Assembly: GCA_002245855.1 (NCBI GenBank) | Contig: NOUX01000003.1 | Location: forward strand, 310,001-374,000 | Length of the DNA: 64,000 bases | From: Sphingobacterium cellulitidis | Lineage (GTDB): Bacteria; Bacteroidota; Bacteroidia; Sphingobacteriales; Sphingobacteriaceae | Direction: 5' to 3' | Part shown: positions 33,532-43,300 of the stretch, piece after piece | Layout of the letters: each line of letters starts with the position of its first letter | Position numbering within the stretch: position 1 is the stretch's first letter | Program-made: the position numbers and the translations under genes | The notes under the pieces: generated by a model | Seen by the model: the letters and a program-made list of their open reading frames with translations, nothing else | Databases searched by the model: none | What the model was told of the DNA's origin: nothing

Positions 33532-34095
33532 TTAAAATTGAAAATCATTTGCTTTCAAAATGCGAAAGATAAAGTCAATTCTTTTTTCGACAGCTGTTCG
33601 CGGTATTTCTACAACAGCGTAATTTAAATCGGAATAAACCTGAAACATCATTTCATATGTGGCAATTGCCTCCTCGAAAGACTGCTTTCTTTCTGCATCA
33701 TTCAAAAAGATTTCTTTCCAAGGAGGCGTTATAAATACAGTCTTGTGATATCGGTTACGCCGAGCAGACTCCCAAACGTTCTTATGGATAGGGAGATTGC
33801 ATAATTTTAGGTAGCCTATTACATCGGGGATGGCACGGTCAAAGAATACAAGCGAATTTGAACATAGGGCGTCTTTGTAATCTTCTTTACCCATTTTTAG
33901 CATTTCGTACGCAAATCCTTTTTTGTCAGCCCATGGTAGACTAGTTCCACCTTTTTGAAGTTGTTCTTGAATAATGTGTCGACCAGATTCTTTTACGCAA
34001 GAATACCCTTTTTCGGATAGTTTTTCGATAATTGCTGTTTTACCCATTCCTGGTCCACCAGTAATAACGATCGCGTTGTGATTTATTGTCTCCAT
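33532..34095 (-). CDS. P-loop ATPase/kinase-like protein (AAA_28 type)
   Basis: ATG at 34093-34095 gives 187 residues starting METINHNAIVITGGPGMGKT, placing Walker A at about residues 13-20. The longer frame adds 30 unlikely residues. Later elements are SCVKESGRHIIQEQ, LVFFDRAIPDVIGYL (Walker B-like with the DR pair of small-molecule kinases), a lid-like region and ETYEM-like helices. This matches the AAA_28 family of predicted nucleotide or small-molecule kinases. No partner gene is obvious; it is alone on the minus strand after the metal island. Confidence 0.82.
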   Translation of the reverse strand: METINHNAIVITGGPGMGKTAIIEKLSEKGYSCVKESGRHIIQEQLQKGGTSLPWADKKGFAYEMLKMGKEDYKDALCSNSLVFFDRAIPDVIGYLKLCNLPIHKNVWESARRNRYHKTVFITPPWKEIFLNDAERKQSFEEAIATYEMMFQVYSDLNYAVVEIPRTAVEKRIDFIFRILKANDFQF

Positions 34096-34284
34096 ATTTA
34101 TGATTGTTAGGATAAACGATCCGGCTATTAATATAGTCGAATCATATGCTTTTTTTAATATACCAAAGCTATTTAGGTCGCCCATGCCTTATAAAGATTG
34201 ATGATTACAAATTGATACGCTGAAAAATGATTATTTAAAGATTGAAATGGGTACTTTGTAATCACTATTATTGGATTTTCTATT

Positions 34285-34698
34285 CTAAGTATATTTTTTT
34301 ATCGAATAAGTCTGATGGATATAGCGATAAAAAAGGCCACCCGCAAAATAACTGACAACATCCCAAAGATCTGCCGTATGGTAATGCGTGATCCGTGGCA
34401 TGATGTACTCAAAGATATAAGCGGTTAAAACCGGGATCAGGAAGATTTGAAATAAGGGATAGCGGTATGGTTTGGAGGCCCCCAGTATACATAGACCTAC
34501 CGATTGCGCTACGTGGAGAATTAGCGGTACGAATACAAAATCCGTCAACCAGTTATTGAGGACCGGAATGGGATGCCCCGAAGTTCTTGTAAAGCGGATT
34601 AAAAACCAGCTGATACAATAAAATTGGAAATAATGGTCGTCCAGCAGGTATATTAGTGCACGAAAGAAACTGCGATGAGCATAGCTAAGCCTCCACAT
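34285..34698 (-). CDS. Multi-helix membrane protein (often mislabelled magnesium citrate transporter)
   Basis: From ATG 34696-34698 the product has about 137 residues and four hydrophobic segments, with many aromatic residues (YFQFYCISWFLIRF; PLFQIFLIPVLTAYIFEYIMP) and an end SYFAGGLFYRYIHQ. Similar Bacteroidota proteins are frequently annotated as magnesium citrate secondary transporters without evidence. The start overlaps the upstream gene by 46 bp; a non-ATG start closer to 34650 is possible. Probably in one transcript with the gene at 34653-34838. Confidence 0.65.
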   Translation of the reverse strand: MWRLSYAHRSFFRALIYLLDDHYFQFYCISWFLIRFTRTSGHPIPVLNNWLTDFVFVPLILHVAQSVGLCILGASKPYRYPLFQIFLIPVLTAYIFEYIMPRITHYHTADLWDVVSYFAGGLFYRYIHQTYSIKKYT

Positions 34699-34838
34699 AC
34701 CATTAAGATTAAGAACATATACCAACCAACAGCTTTCTGCTTCTTTTTAAAAGAAGAGTCATTGGGATCCGGGGTGAATAAAGTTTCCCGTATTTCGTAT
34801 AGGTTTCTTGATAACCAACTTCCTGATTTCTTTGCCAT
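34653..34838 (-). CDS. Small single-pass membrane protein
   Basis: The 61-residue protein has a polar, basic N-terminal half (SRNLYEIRETLFTPDPNDSS; KKKQK) and one C-terminal membrane helix (WYMFLILMVCGGLAMLIAVSF). It is the first gene after the palindromic operator at 34873-34902, so it is likely controlled by the TetR regulator encoded at 36790. Function unknown. Confidence 0.65.
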   Translation of the reverse strand: MAKKSGSWLSRNLYEIRETLFTPDPNDSSFKKKQKAVGWYMFLILMVCGGLAMLIAVSFVH

Positions 34839-34872
34839 AACAACAATAATTTATGGCAAAAGTACACTATTT

Positions 34873-34902
34873 AAAATATTAGAACAAATGTTCTAATATT
34901 TT
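34873..34902 (-). promoter_or_regulatory. Palindromic operator, likely TetR site 1
   Basis: Perfect 14-base arms AAAATATTAGAACA and TGTTCTAATATTTT flank AA. It lies 35 bp upstream of the 34653-34838 gene. The core TAGAACA-2-TGTTCTA recurs in site 2 at 36759-36784 in front of the tetR gene. Confidence 0.75.
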
Positions 34903-34913
34903 TTTACCCGTTT

Positions 34914-35372
34914 TTATATCCGATCGATCAGCCTCCTATGGTAGTTTATCTGTCCCAGATGGTAAGCCAAATGTGTGGCAAGATGAACCAAAAAGAATGC
35001 ATAAGTTGTTTTCTTTTCAAACACAAGCATAGGATATTCCTCGTCGAGATTTTTTTCGGTTAATCTGTCCAGTGCCTCGCTGACCACTTCGATAGTGCCA
35101 TCAATCTGTTTTATCAATTCTGCACGGGGAATATCTTTCAATGCGAATTCCTCGGGACGGTTACGTACATAACCGGTTTTGCCAATTTGAGCGCCAACAT
35201 ACGTATTCAAATTACCTATCAAATGTAGGCAGAGGTTTCCCGCCGAGTTTGCTATGTTCTTTTCTATATGCCAAATATTGCGTTCATCGCGATAAGTTTC
35301 TATTTCTTGTTTCAGTTTGTTGAGATCACGCTCAAACAGTGTTTTTATTGTGGTGATTACGGATGCTGCCAT
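34914..35372 (-). CDS. DinB-superfamily protein (DUF1572-like)
   Basis: The 152-residue protein shows the four-helix DinB pattern with metal-binding-type His residues: HLIGNLNTYV near residue 50 and HLATHLAYHLGQINYHR near 130-148. Such proteins bind Ni or Zn and often act as thiol-dependent transferases or damage-response proteins. It is last in a minus-strand series with the GNAT and metallo-hydrolase genes (gaps of 4 and 22 bp), so the three form one operon. Confidence 0.82.
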   Translation of the reverse strand: MAASVITTIKTLFERDLNKLKQEIETYRDERNIWHIEKNIANSAGNLCLHLIGNLNTYVGAQIGKTGYVRNRPEEFALKDIPRAELIKQIDGTIEVVSEALDRLTEKNLDEEYPMLVFEKKTTYAFFLVHLATHLAYHLGQINYHRRLIDRI

Positions 35373-35376
35373 ATTA

Positions 35377-35889
35377 TCATTTTAATCTGATTTCAAACAA
35401 ACTGACGGTTGCATTATCATAGTGCGCAGGAAGCCCCTTAGTATTGCTTAACTTTAAAGGACCAAGGTATTCGAATCCACATTTTCCATAATAGTTAATC
35501 AGTTTGGTATTATCTCCCACCGTATCCATCCTTATGTACGCTTTATCGTGGTCGCTGGCGTAGGTTCTTGCCCATTTGACAATTTCGGCTACCAAGTTTT
35601 GTCCGCGAAAATCAGGATTGGTAGCTATCCTGTGAATGTAAACCGCAGGGTCTGCATTCCGCTCTTCCCATATCTGTGGATCATCGAACGTTGTCGCCCA
35701 GACACAGGCAATCCTGCCATCGATCTCCAGTTTCCATTGCCGTTTCTCGTCGACCTCTCTTTCCACCAATCCACGTTCGAACTCCGGCCAATGAACCGTA
35801 AACCTCGTTTTTTGAAAACCTGTCGCTACCTTATAAAGCCTGAAAATCTCGTCAATATCAGCTTTTGTACTATTTTTTATCGCCATCAT
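35377..35889 (-). CDS. GNAT-family N-acetyltransferase
   Basis: The 170-residue protein carries the GNAT fold: an acetyl-CoA-binding segment near VYIHRIATNPDFRGQNLVAEIVKWA (Q/RxxGxG/A-like turn at NPDFRGQNL) followed by AYIRMDTVGDNTKLINYYGKCGFEYLG. The target is unknown. It is the middle gene of the three-gene operon. Confidence 0.86.
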   Translation of the reverse strand: MMAIKNSTKADIDEIFRLYKVATGFQKTRFTVHWPEFERGLVEREVDEKRQWKLEIDGRIACVWATTFDDPQIWEERNADPAVYIHRIATNPDFRGQNLVAEIVKWARTYASDHDKAYIRMDTVGDNTKLINYYGKCGFEYLGPLKLSNTKGLPAHYDNATVSLFEIRLK

Positions 35890-35911
35890 GTTGTTCTGTT
35901 ATTTTAATCTG

Positions 35912-36676
35912 TTACTTTGAGTTATAGTGTTCGAATTCGCTAATGTCATGGTATCCGAAAATTTCGATTTCCGGATGGTCTTGCATCAACCTACGGATTT
36001 TCTCCAGGGTATCGATCCGTAGCTTGTTGTCGTCTGCTCTCATCTCAGCGAGTTCGTGGACAGGATGATCCATGTCCGATAATTCTTCCCTTAGATAATA
36101 GGCATCTCCTACATAAAACAGCCATTTGTCATCGTTTTTTATAGCGATACCGCAATGGCCCAACGTATGTCCGGGAAGCGGTATCAATAACATTTCTACG
36201 TCTAAGGCAGTAGCTACTTTTCTTGCTTGTAGGCCGAACCACAACCTATCTGATGTCCCGTACGTCTTGATGTCCGGGTTATGCTGCAACGGTATTTTTA
36301 GGTATCTCGGATTCCCCGACATATAATGCTCATATTCCTCACTGCCAACATGCACCGTCGCATGGGGAAAATCGGCAAGTCCACCGATATGGTCGTTGTC
36401 CAGATGGGAAATGATGCAATCGGCTACCTGTCCGGGGGGTAACCCCAGACGTTCAATTTGCCTAACAGCGGTTTGACTTTCATCAAATTGATATCCCGTT
36501 ATTTTCACAAGTTCGTGCCCTATCCTTTCCTCGGGCAGCTGGCTGTCAAGAAGACCGATACCGGTATCGATCAGCGCCATCCGATCCTTTTGCTTCAAAA
36601 GCAGGCAATGTCCGCAAACATTATCAGCATAGGGAGACACGATCTTGACGCAGTTTAAGTGATAAATTTCTGTCAT
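35912..36676 (-). CDS. Metallo-beta-lactamase-fold hydrolase (lactonase-like)
   Basis: The 254-residue protein has the metal motif SHLDNDHIGGL (His91, Asp93, Asp95, His96), the variant with Asp at the second position seen in many AttM/AiiA-like proteins. Further ligands are in PGHTLGHCGI and YVGDAYYL. It likely cleaves a lactone or thioester. The gene is divergent from tetR across an operator, the classic layout for a small-molecule-induced detoxification operon. Confidence 0.86.
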   Translation of the reverse strand: MTEIYHLNCVKIVSPYADNVCGHCLLLKQKDRMALIDTGIGLLDSQLPEERIGHELVKITGYQFDESQTAVRQIERLGLPPGQVADCIISHLDNDHIGGLADFPHATVHVGSEEYEHYMSGNPRYLKIPLQHNPDIKTYGTSDRLWFGLQARKVATALDVEMLLIPLPGHTLGHCGIAIKNDDKWLFYVGDAYYLREELSDMDHPVHELAEMRADDNKLRIDTLEKIRRLMQDHPEIEIFGYHDISEFEHYNSK

Positions 36677-36758
36677 AACTATTTAATTTGCTCATGGATC
36701 AAAGCTGCTCTGTTAACGAGTTCTTATCTCCAAGAAGTAAAAGTAAGTGTTTTTTTGA

Positions 36759-36784
36759 AAAAATAGAACAATTGTTCTATTTTT
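36759..36784. promoter_or_regulatory. Palindromic operator, likely TetR site 2
   Basis: A 26-bp perfect palindrome: AAAAATAGAACAA and its complement, no spacer. It lies 6 bp before the tetR start and 82 bp from the divergent hydrolase start. It shares the TAGAACA...TGTTCTA core with the site at 34873-34902. Confidence 0.8.
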
Positions 36785-36789
36785 GTGTT

Positions 36790-37377
36790 ATGAAAACCAG
36801 CGATAAGATATTGGATGCCGCGCGGAATCTTTTCAATGAAAATGGAATCCGAAATACGACGACGAGACACATAGCGAGTTCTATGGCTATAAGTCCGGGT
36901 AATCTTCATTACCACTTTAAGCATACCGAACATATTGTGATTGCACTTTTCCGAGAGCTTACCGAGTGGTATGACGGGATTGTCGATAAGGTTCAGGGAC
37001 TTCCAATGGAACGTCTTGAAGATCTAACCCCTACATTAGAGCTTATATACGAGCAGGTAGACAAGTTCCGTTTCTTTTTTATCCATTTTGTCGAGATCAG
37101 TATCTGGATACCGGAAATAAAGAATGACTACAGTCAATTGATTACGAAGCGCGAGAACCAATTTAAAACGTGGTTACGAAGCCTTCAAGAGCAGGGGATT
37201 TTGATTCCGCTGGGGGATCAGTTGGAGAGACAGTTGATAAAAAACTTATTTATCGTGGGCGATTTCTGGATATCTCATAATGTGCTTTTCAAGCAGTATA
37301 CCGGCGAGGAGGCAAAGTGGGATTTCGTTTCTACGATGCTTTCTATACTTTCCCCTTATTGCATAAGTTCGCGATAG
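36790..37377 (+). CDS. TetR-family repressor of the hydrolase/DinB operon
   Basis: I start at ATG 36790, because longer frames run through the operator. The 195-residue protein has a typical HTH: DKILDAARNLFNENGIRNTT, then RHIASSMAISPGNLHYHFKH. The C-terminal ligand domain is helical and rich in aromatic residues (FRFFFIHFVEISIWIPEI). It should repress itself and the divergent operon by binding 36759-36784, and the membrane-protein genes via 34873-34902. Confidence 0.9.
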   Translation: MKTSDKILDAARNLFNENGIRNTTTRHIASSMAISPGNLHYHFKHTEHIVIALFRELTEWYDGIVDKVQGLPMERLEDLTPTLELIYEQVDKFRFFFIHFVEISIWIPEIKNDYSQLITKRENQFKTWLRSLQEQGILIPLGDQLERQLIKNLFIVGDFWISHNVLFKQYTGEEAKWDFVSTMLSILSPYCISSR

Positions 37378-37416
37378 CAAAACTATTACCATGGATAACG
37401 AAAAAAATACTTCCCT

Positions 37417-38157
37417 ATGAATAAAACTAATCAAGCTATTGTACCATATCCAGAAAAAAATCGGTCAAAAGGACTTCAAGTAGAACATATGTTTGACAGG
37501 ATCGCTTTTCGATATGACTTCTTGAATAGGCTTATGACGCTAGGGATTGACAAGTCTTGGCGCCGTAAAGCAGCAATATGTATCAAGAAACATCAGCCAA
37601 ACAGGTTGCTGGATATAGCGACAGGAACGGGAGATTTCGCATTCCAGTTGGCACGGCTCATGCCGACATCGGATGTTATTGGAGTTGATTTTTCTTCAAA
37701 AATGATTAAACAGGCTTCGCGGAAGAAAAGTGAAATTTCAAACTCGGACAATGTGGATTTTGCTATTGCGGATGCAGAGAATCTTAAATTCGAAGCAAAT
37801 ACTTTTGATGCTGTTTCCTGTACGTTCGGAGTTCGCAATTTTGAAAACCTAGAACGAGGATTGAGCAATATGTATCGCGTTTTAAAACCTGGAGGCATTG
37901 GCGTAATATTGGAATTGTCAGAGCCGAAAAACCTTACCATTAAACTTTTTCATGAACTTTATTTTCATCGTTTCGTCCCTGTTTTGGGCAAGATCATTAC
38001 CGGAGAAGATAAAGCATATAGTTACCTGCAAAAATCCGTGAGGCATTTTCCTGATAGAAAACAGTTTGTGGCTATACTAAAAAAAGCGGGCTTCAAAAGC
38101 GTGAAGGCAATACCGCTGTCCTTTGGTATGTGTACCATGTTCTGCTTTTACCGATAA
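37417..38157 (+). CDS. ubiE: UbiE/MenG-type methyltransferase
   Basis: The 246-residue SAM-dependent enzyme has motif I LLDIATGTGDFAFQLA, a DFSSKMIKQA segment and the family signature FGVRNFENLERGLSNMYRVLKPGG, followed by ILELSEP. These are hallmarks of demethylmenaquinone methyltransferase (menaquinone synthesis). As Bacteroidota need one chromosomal copy, this one on a mobile element is probably an accessory duplicate or a relative acting on another quinone-like molecule. It lies 39 bp after tetR and 15 bp before the AraC gene. Confidence 0.85.
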   Translation: MNKTNQAIVPYPEKNRSKGLQVEHMFDRIAFRYDFLNRLMTLGIDKSWRRKAAICIKKHQPNRLLDIATGTGDFAFQLARLMPTSDVIGVDFSSKMIKQASRKKSEISNSDNVDFAIADAENLKFEANTFDAVSCTFGVRNFENLERGLSNMYRVLKPGGIGVILELSEPKNLTIKLFHELYFHRFVPVLGKIITGEDKAYSYLQKSVRHFPDRKQFVAILKKAGFKSVKAIPLSFGMCTMFCFYR

Positions 38158-38171
38158 ACCTTATTTTATAC

Positions 38172-39041
38172 ATGGGCAATATTAAGTGGATGACATTAGA
38201 GCTACTGCAGAAAGCATTTTCTGAGTTAGGATCGGATGGCAATTACATTTATATGCCAACCAACAAAGTGGAATATTATCCCACAGAACCTTATCGTTCA
38301 CACTATTATGGTATCGGACTTATACAACAAGGTGAAATTAGATTTTATACCGACCTAACCGAACATTACGTTTCTGGTCCCGCTATAATCTTTACGGGGA
38401 CTTCATCGATCAAACGTTGGGTTACCACAGACACGCCTTGCGAGATGGAGTCGCTATTGTTTTCCGAAGAATTTCTTCAAGAGAAATTGATAGAGTCCAA
38501 TATTCTCCATGCTTTTGCACTTTTCGCTAACAATGGCGGCTATGTAATAAACTTAGGACAAGAAGATTTCGCAATATTCAAGCAAATGTTTGCTGTTTTA
38601 AAATCAAGAGAATCTTCAAAATCTCACTTTCACAAGGAAGTTGTGCGTGGAATTGTTTACAGTATGATCAATGAAATTGGTCATTTGTACTTAAAAAACC
38701 CTCCAAACATTGGTCATACAAAGTTGTTGGTTACTAAATTTAGGGAAGCAGTTTTCGCCTACTATAAGAAAAGCAGAGCTGTATCATTCTATGCAAATCT
38801 GTTATATGTTCATCCTAAGCACCTTAGTCAGACAGTCTCATCAGAAACAGGAATGCCTGCAAGTGAATGGATACAACATGTTGTAATTCTTGAAGCGAAG
38901 ATATTATTACAAGATAACAGACTTAGTATTTCAGAGGTTGCGGACGCGCTCAATTTTCCCGATCAAAGCACGTTCGGGAAATATTTTAAAAAATATGTGG
39001 GGATAAGCCCCATTCTATACAGGCAAAGGTTAACCTTATAA
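38172..39041 (+). CDS. AraC-family regulator of the second RND operon
   Basis: Starting at ATG 38172 the protein has 289 residues: an N-terminal cupin-like sensor (about 30-130) and a C-terminal double HTH. The second HTH carries LSISEVADALNFPDQSTFGKYFKKYVGISPILYRQ, the AraC signature. It precedes the RND operon at 39170 in the same direction, with a repeat-rich control region between, so it probably activates that operon. Confidence 0.88.
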   Translation: MGNIKWMTLELLQKAFSELGSDGNYIYMPTNKVEYYPTEPYRSHYYGIGLIQQGEIRFYTDLTEHYVSGPAIIFTGTSSIKRWVTTDTPCEMESLLFSEEFLQEKLIESNILHAFALFANNGGYVINLGQEDFAIFKQMFAVLKSRESSKSHFHKEVVRGIVYSMINEIGHLYLKNPPNIGHTKLLVTKFREAVFAYYKKSRAVSFYANLLYVHPKHLSQTVSSETGMPASEWIQHVVILEAKILLQDNRLSISEVADALNFPDQSTFGKYFKKYVGISPILYRQRLTL

Positions 39042-39049
39042 CCTTACCT

Positions 39050-39146
39050 TTTTGCCAATTAACCTGCCGTTCACCCCTTTTTGTAGCCCCCTATAGGGGG
39101 TAATTTTGCCAATTATAACTACTTAGGTCGTTGAACCTATAGTTAT
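39050..39146 (+). promoter_or_regulatory. Control region of the second RND operon
   Basis: TTTTGCCAATTA occurs twice as a direct repeat (39050-39061 and 39104-39115). Between them lies the perfect palindrome CCCCCTATAGGGGG (39087-39100). After the second copy comes an inverted repeat, ATAACTACTTAGGT (39115-39128) against AACCTATAGTTAT (39134-39146). Direct repeats are typical of AraC binding sites; the palindrome may be a terminator of the AraC gene or another operator. Confidence 0.6.
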
Positions 39147-39169
39147 CTAAATCATTTTACAATCAATAT

Positions 39170-40300
39170 ATGGCAAATCAATCGATCATTAAATTATTCG
39201 CCCCGTGTGTACTCGCGGCGACTTTGGCCTGTAATAATAGCCAACAACACCAACAGGATGACGTTTCGCTTGAAGAGTATCCTATCTATACATTAACGCC
39301 TCAAGCAGCCACAGTTTATACAGATTTTCCCGTGAATTTGCAGGGAGTTCAGGATATTGAGTTGCGCTCGAAAGTAAGCGGTTTCATTGATGATATTTTT
39401 GTTGACGAAGGCCAATATGTAAATAAAGGCCAATTGCTATTTCGCATATTTGCCCCTGAATATGAAGAAGAGCTGGCAAGATCGTCAGCGGCGATAAAAA
39501 GTACAGAGGCAGAGTTGGCGGATGCCCAGTTACTTGTTGATAGGACTAAACCTCTCGTTGATGAAGGGATTATTGGGAAATATGAACTGGAATCTGCTCT
39601 GCAAAACCTTGCTAATAAAAATGCCCAGCTTTCACAAGCAAAAGCAATAAAGAACACTGCAAGCGCGAATGTAGCGTATTCTCAGATACGCGCGCCGTTT
39701 GCCGGTGTGATGGGGCTGATTCCCTATAAAACAGGAAGTCTGGTCAGTAGTTCGTCTATCGAGCCATTATCTCACCTTTCGGATATATCAAAAATACACG
39801 CTTATTTTTCTATAAACGAAAAGCAATTTACACGCTTTTTGCATGAAGCTAAAAATAAATCACTTCTTGATTATCTTCAACAGCATGCGGAAATAGCGCT
39901 AATCCTACCTGATGGCAATCAATTTGACCAAAAAGGCAAAATAGATATGATAGGTGGTCAGATTGACCCTAAAACCGGAAGCATAAATTTGCGCGCTGTT
40001 TTCCAAAATCCAGACGGTATGATGAGAAGTGGGAACAGCGCAACCTTAAGAATGTATGAAAAAGTCCAGGAAGCCATATTGATTCCACAAAGGGCTACTT
40101 ATGAGTTACAGGGCAAAAAATATGTCTACAAAGTGGACGACGAAAGCGTCGTAACAAGTGCGCCGATTAGCATACTTGACAAGATCCCATCAAACGAATA
40201 CTTTATTGTTTCAGACGGGCTTCAGCGAGGAGAAAAGATTATTGTCGAGGGATTGGCAAATGTAAAAGAGGGAATGAAAATAAAGACGGTAAATAAATAG
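39170..40300 (+). CDS. RND efflux periplasmic adaptor, second system
   Basis: The 376-residue lipoprotein (Cys in ATLACNN) has adaptor domains in the usual order. These are a lipoyl half (VSGFIDDIFVDEGQYVNKGQLLF), a helical hairpin (about 95-165), the second lipoyl half (IRAPFAGVMGLIPYKTGSLV), a beta-barrel and a membrane-proximal domain ending in GEKIIVEGLANVKEGMKI. It resembles AcrA/MexA-type adaptors. First gene of a three-gene operon with 9- and 12-bp gaps. Confidence 0.93.
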   Translation: MANQSIIKLFAPCVLAATLACNNSQQHQQDDVSLEEYPIYTLTPQAATVYTDFPVNLQGVQDIELRSKVSGFIDDIFVDEGQYVNKGQLLFRIFAPEYEEELARSSAAIKSTEAELADAQLLVDRTKPLVDEGIIGKYELESALQNLANKNAQLSQAKAIKNTASANVAYSQIRAPFAGVMGLIPYKTGSLVSSSSIEPLSHLSDISKIHAYFSINEKQFTRFLHEAKNKSLLDYLQQHAEIALILPDGNQFDQKGKIDMIGGQIDPKTGSINLRAVFQNPDGMMRSGNSATLRMYEKVQEAILIPQRATYELQGKKYVYKVDDESVVTSAPISILDKIPSNEYFIVSDGLQRGEKIIVEGLANVKEGMKIKTVNK

Positions 40301-40309
40301 GGAATTATC

Positions 40310-43300
40310 ATGTTAAGAAAATTTATAGAAAATCCTGTTTTATCAACCGTTATATCGGTTATAATTGTCATACTCGGTATCTTAGGGCTTCTGTCGTTAC
40401 CTATTACCCAATATCCTGAAATTGCTCCCCCGACGGTTCAGGTTGTTGCGAACTACCAAGGAGCGAATTCGGAAACCGTCATGAAAAGCGTCATTGTGCC
40501 TTTGGAAGAAGAAATCAATGGTGTTGAAAAGATGGCCTACATGAGTTCTAAGGCCAGTAACGATGGATCTGGCGTGATTACCATTGTATTCGATCAGGGA
40601 GCCGATGCCGACATGGCAGCCGTGAATGTGCAGAACCGGGTAAATCAGGCGATGAGCCAATTGCCGGAGGAAGTTGTCAGATATGGTATTACGACAACAA
40701 AGCGTCTGAGCAGTGAGATATTCAGTTTCATGTATTATAGTGAAGATGAACAGTATGATCAGGCATTTTTAGAAAACTATGTTAGGATTAATATTCTGCC
40801 AAAACTAAAACGTGTCAATGGCGTAGGTGATGCCTCCATTTCCGGAGGAAAAGAATATAGTATGCGGGTCTGGCTGAAACCAAATGAGATGGCTTCCTAT
40901 GGACTGGCCCCGTCCGATATAATTAAAGCTCTTGCTGAGCAAAACGTAGAGGCAGCTCCGGGAAAGATCGGAGAAAATAGTGGACAGACATTTCAATACT
41001 CTCTCAGATACACTGGTCGTCTTGAAAATAAAGAAGAATTCGGAGATATCGTTATCCGCGCTACAGAAGCAGGGAGGTTTTTAAGGTTAAGGGATGTAGC
41101 TGATATAGAAATGGGCGCATATTCAAACGCTACATCGATCACCGCCTACGGAAAGGCGGGCACCTACGTAGCCATAAATCAGACCGCAGGATCAAACGCT
41201 CATAATATTATAAAAGAATGTGAGCAAATCCTACTTGACGCTGAAGTCGAGTTACCCAAAGGAACAAAGTTTGTAGTTTATGCCAATTCCAATGATTTCC
41301 TACTAGCTTCCATCAGCAAATTGATTTCCACGTTAGTCGAGGCTTTCATTTTAGTCTTTATCGTTGTACTGCTATTCTTACAAGACTGGCGTTCCACCCT
41401 AATTCCTGCAATTGCAGTACCGGTAGCCTTGATTGGGACGTTTTTCTTTTTGAATATTTTTGGTTTTACGATTAATTTATTGACACTTTTTGCCTTGGTG
41501 CTTTCTATCGGTATTGTCGTAGATGATGCGATTATTGTAGTGGAAGCGGTACATGCCAAATTGCATCATGGGGCGAGCTCTGCAAAACAAGCCACAATAA
41601 GTGCTATGCATGAGTTAACAACGGCAATTATATCCATAACCCTCGTCATGTCGGCTGTTTTTGTGCCCGTAACATTCATTGATGGATCGGTCGGAATTTT
41701 CTATAAAGAGTTCGGAATTACATTAGCAGTCGCTATAATGATTTCTGCTGTTAACGCATTGACGCTTAGTCCCGCATTATGCGCTATGCTTTTAAAACCA
41801 GCCATAGAAGATGACGAAAATAAAAAACGATTCTCGACACGTTTCAAAACAGCATTTAATAAAGGGTTTGACCGGATGACGGACCGTTATCTCGGGATAT
41901 TACACTTCTTAAATAAATGGAGATGGTTGTCGTTGGGAAGCGTAGTGTTATTTGGTGCACTATTTTATTATCTCGTTAAAAACACGCAAACCGGATTTGT
42001 ACCTAACGAAGATAGCTCATCTATATATGCTAATATTATTTTAAATCCATCCACATCTTTAGAAGAAACTGAACGGATCACCGATTTGGTGGATAGCGTG
42101 GCAATGACAATCCCGGAAGTGGAATATTCTTCACGGTTGGCAGGTATGGATTTTTTTAGTGGCAACGGCAGTTCATACGCAGTCGTCTTTATTAAGCTGA
42201 AACACTGGAAAGAGCGCCCTCGCAAAGAACAGGACATTAACCATGTCGTCCAAAACTTGTTTGCTAAATCAGCTTTTATCAAAGACGCGAATATTGTATT
42301 CTTTGCTGGACCTACTTTGCAGGGATTTGGGAGTAACACAGGTTTCGAAGTGCAACTACAGGACCGGACAAACGGTGCATACGATGTATTTGAGAAAGTT
42401 ATCGGCAATTTCCTCGGTGAATTAAACCAACGTCCCGAAATTATGTATGCAACCTCGTCATTCAACACCAACTTTCCGCAATATGAAGTGACGGTAAATG
42501 TAGAAAGAGCTAAAGAGGCAGACGTATCTGTTACCGAAATACTAACGACACTTCAGGGGTATCTGGGAGGAATCTACGCCACCAATTTTAATCGATTTGG
42601 CAAACAGTATAAGGTCATGATACAAGCAGGTCCAGATGCGAGAAAAAATAGAGAGGCTATAGATCAACTTTATGTAAAAAGTAATGATGGAAAAATGGCT
42701 CCGATTATCAGTTTTATAGATCTGAAAAAGGTGTATGGACCGGAATTCCTTACGAGGTTCAATCTTTTCAATGCTGCTTATGTCAATGGCGCGCCTAATT
42801 CAGGCTATAGCTCAGGGGATGCGATACGTGCCATAGAAGAAGTTGCATCAAAGACGTTGCCAAAGGGGTATGGATTTGAATATGCCGGGCTTACCCGTGA
42901 GGAAAGTCTGAGTGGAAACCAAACGGCTATCATCTTTGTCCTATCCTTGCTTTTCGTGTACTTCCTCTTAAGTGCCCAGTTCAAAAGTTACATTCTACCA
43001 TTTTCCGTCCTACTATCGTTACCGATAGGACTATCTGGAGCGTTTTTGTTTGCACGAATTTTTGGTATCGAAAACAATATTTTTCTTCAAATCAGCCTGA
43101 TTATGTTGTTGGGGCTGTTAGCAAAGAATGCAATTTTGATTGTAGAATTTGCTCTGCAGAACAGGCGCATGGGACAATCTATCTTAGATGCCGCAATGGA
43201 AGGTGCAAAAGTACGCCTACGTCCCATTTTAATGACATCTTTTGCTTTTATTTTCGGTCTATTACCGCTTATGCTAGCCACTGGAGCGGGAGCCTTAAGT

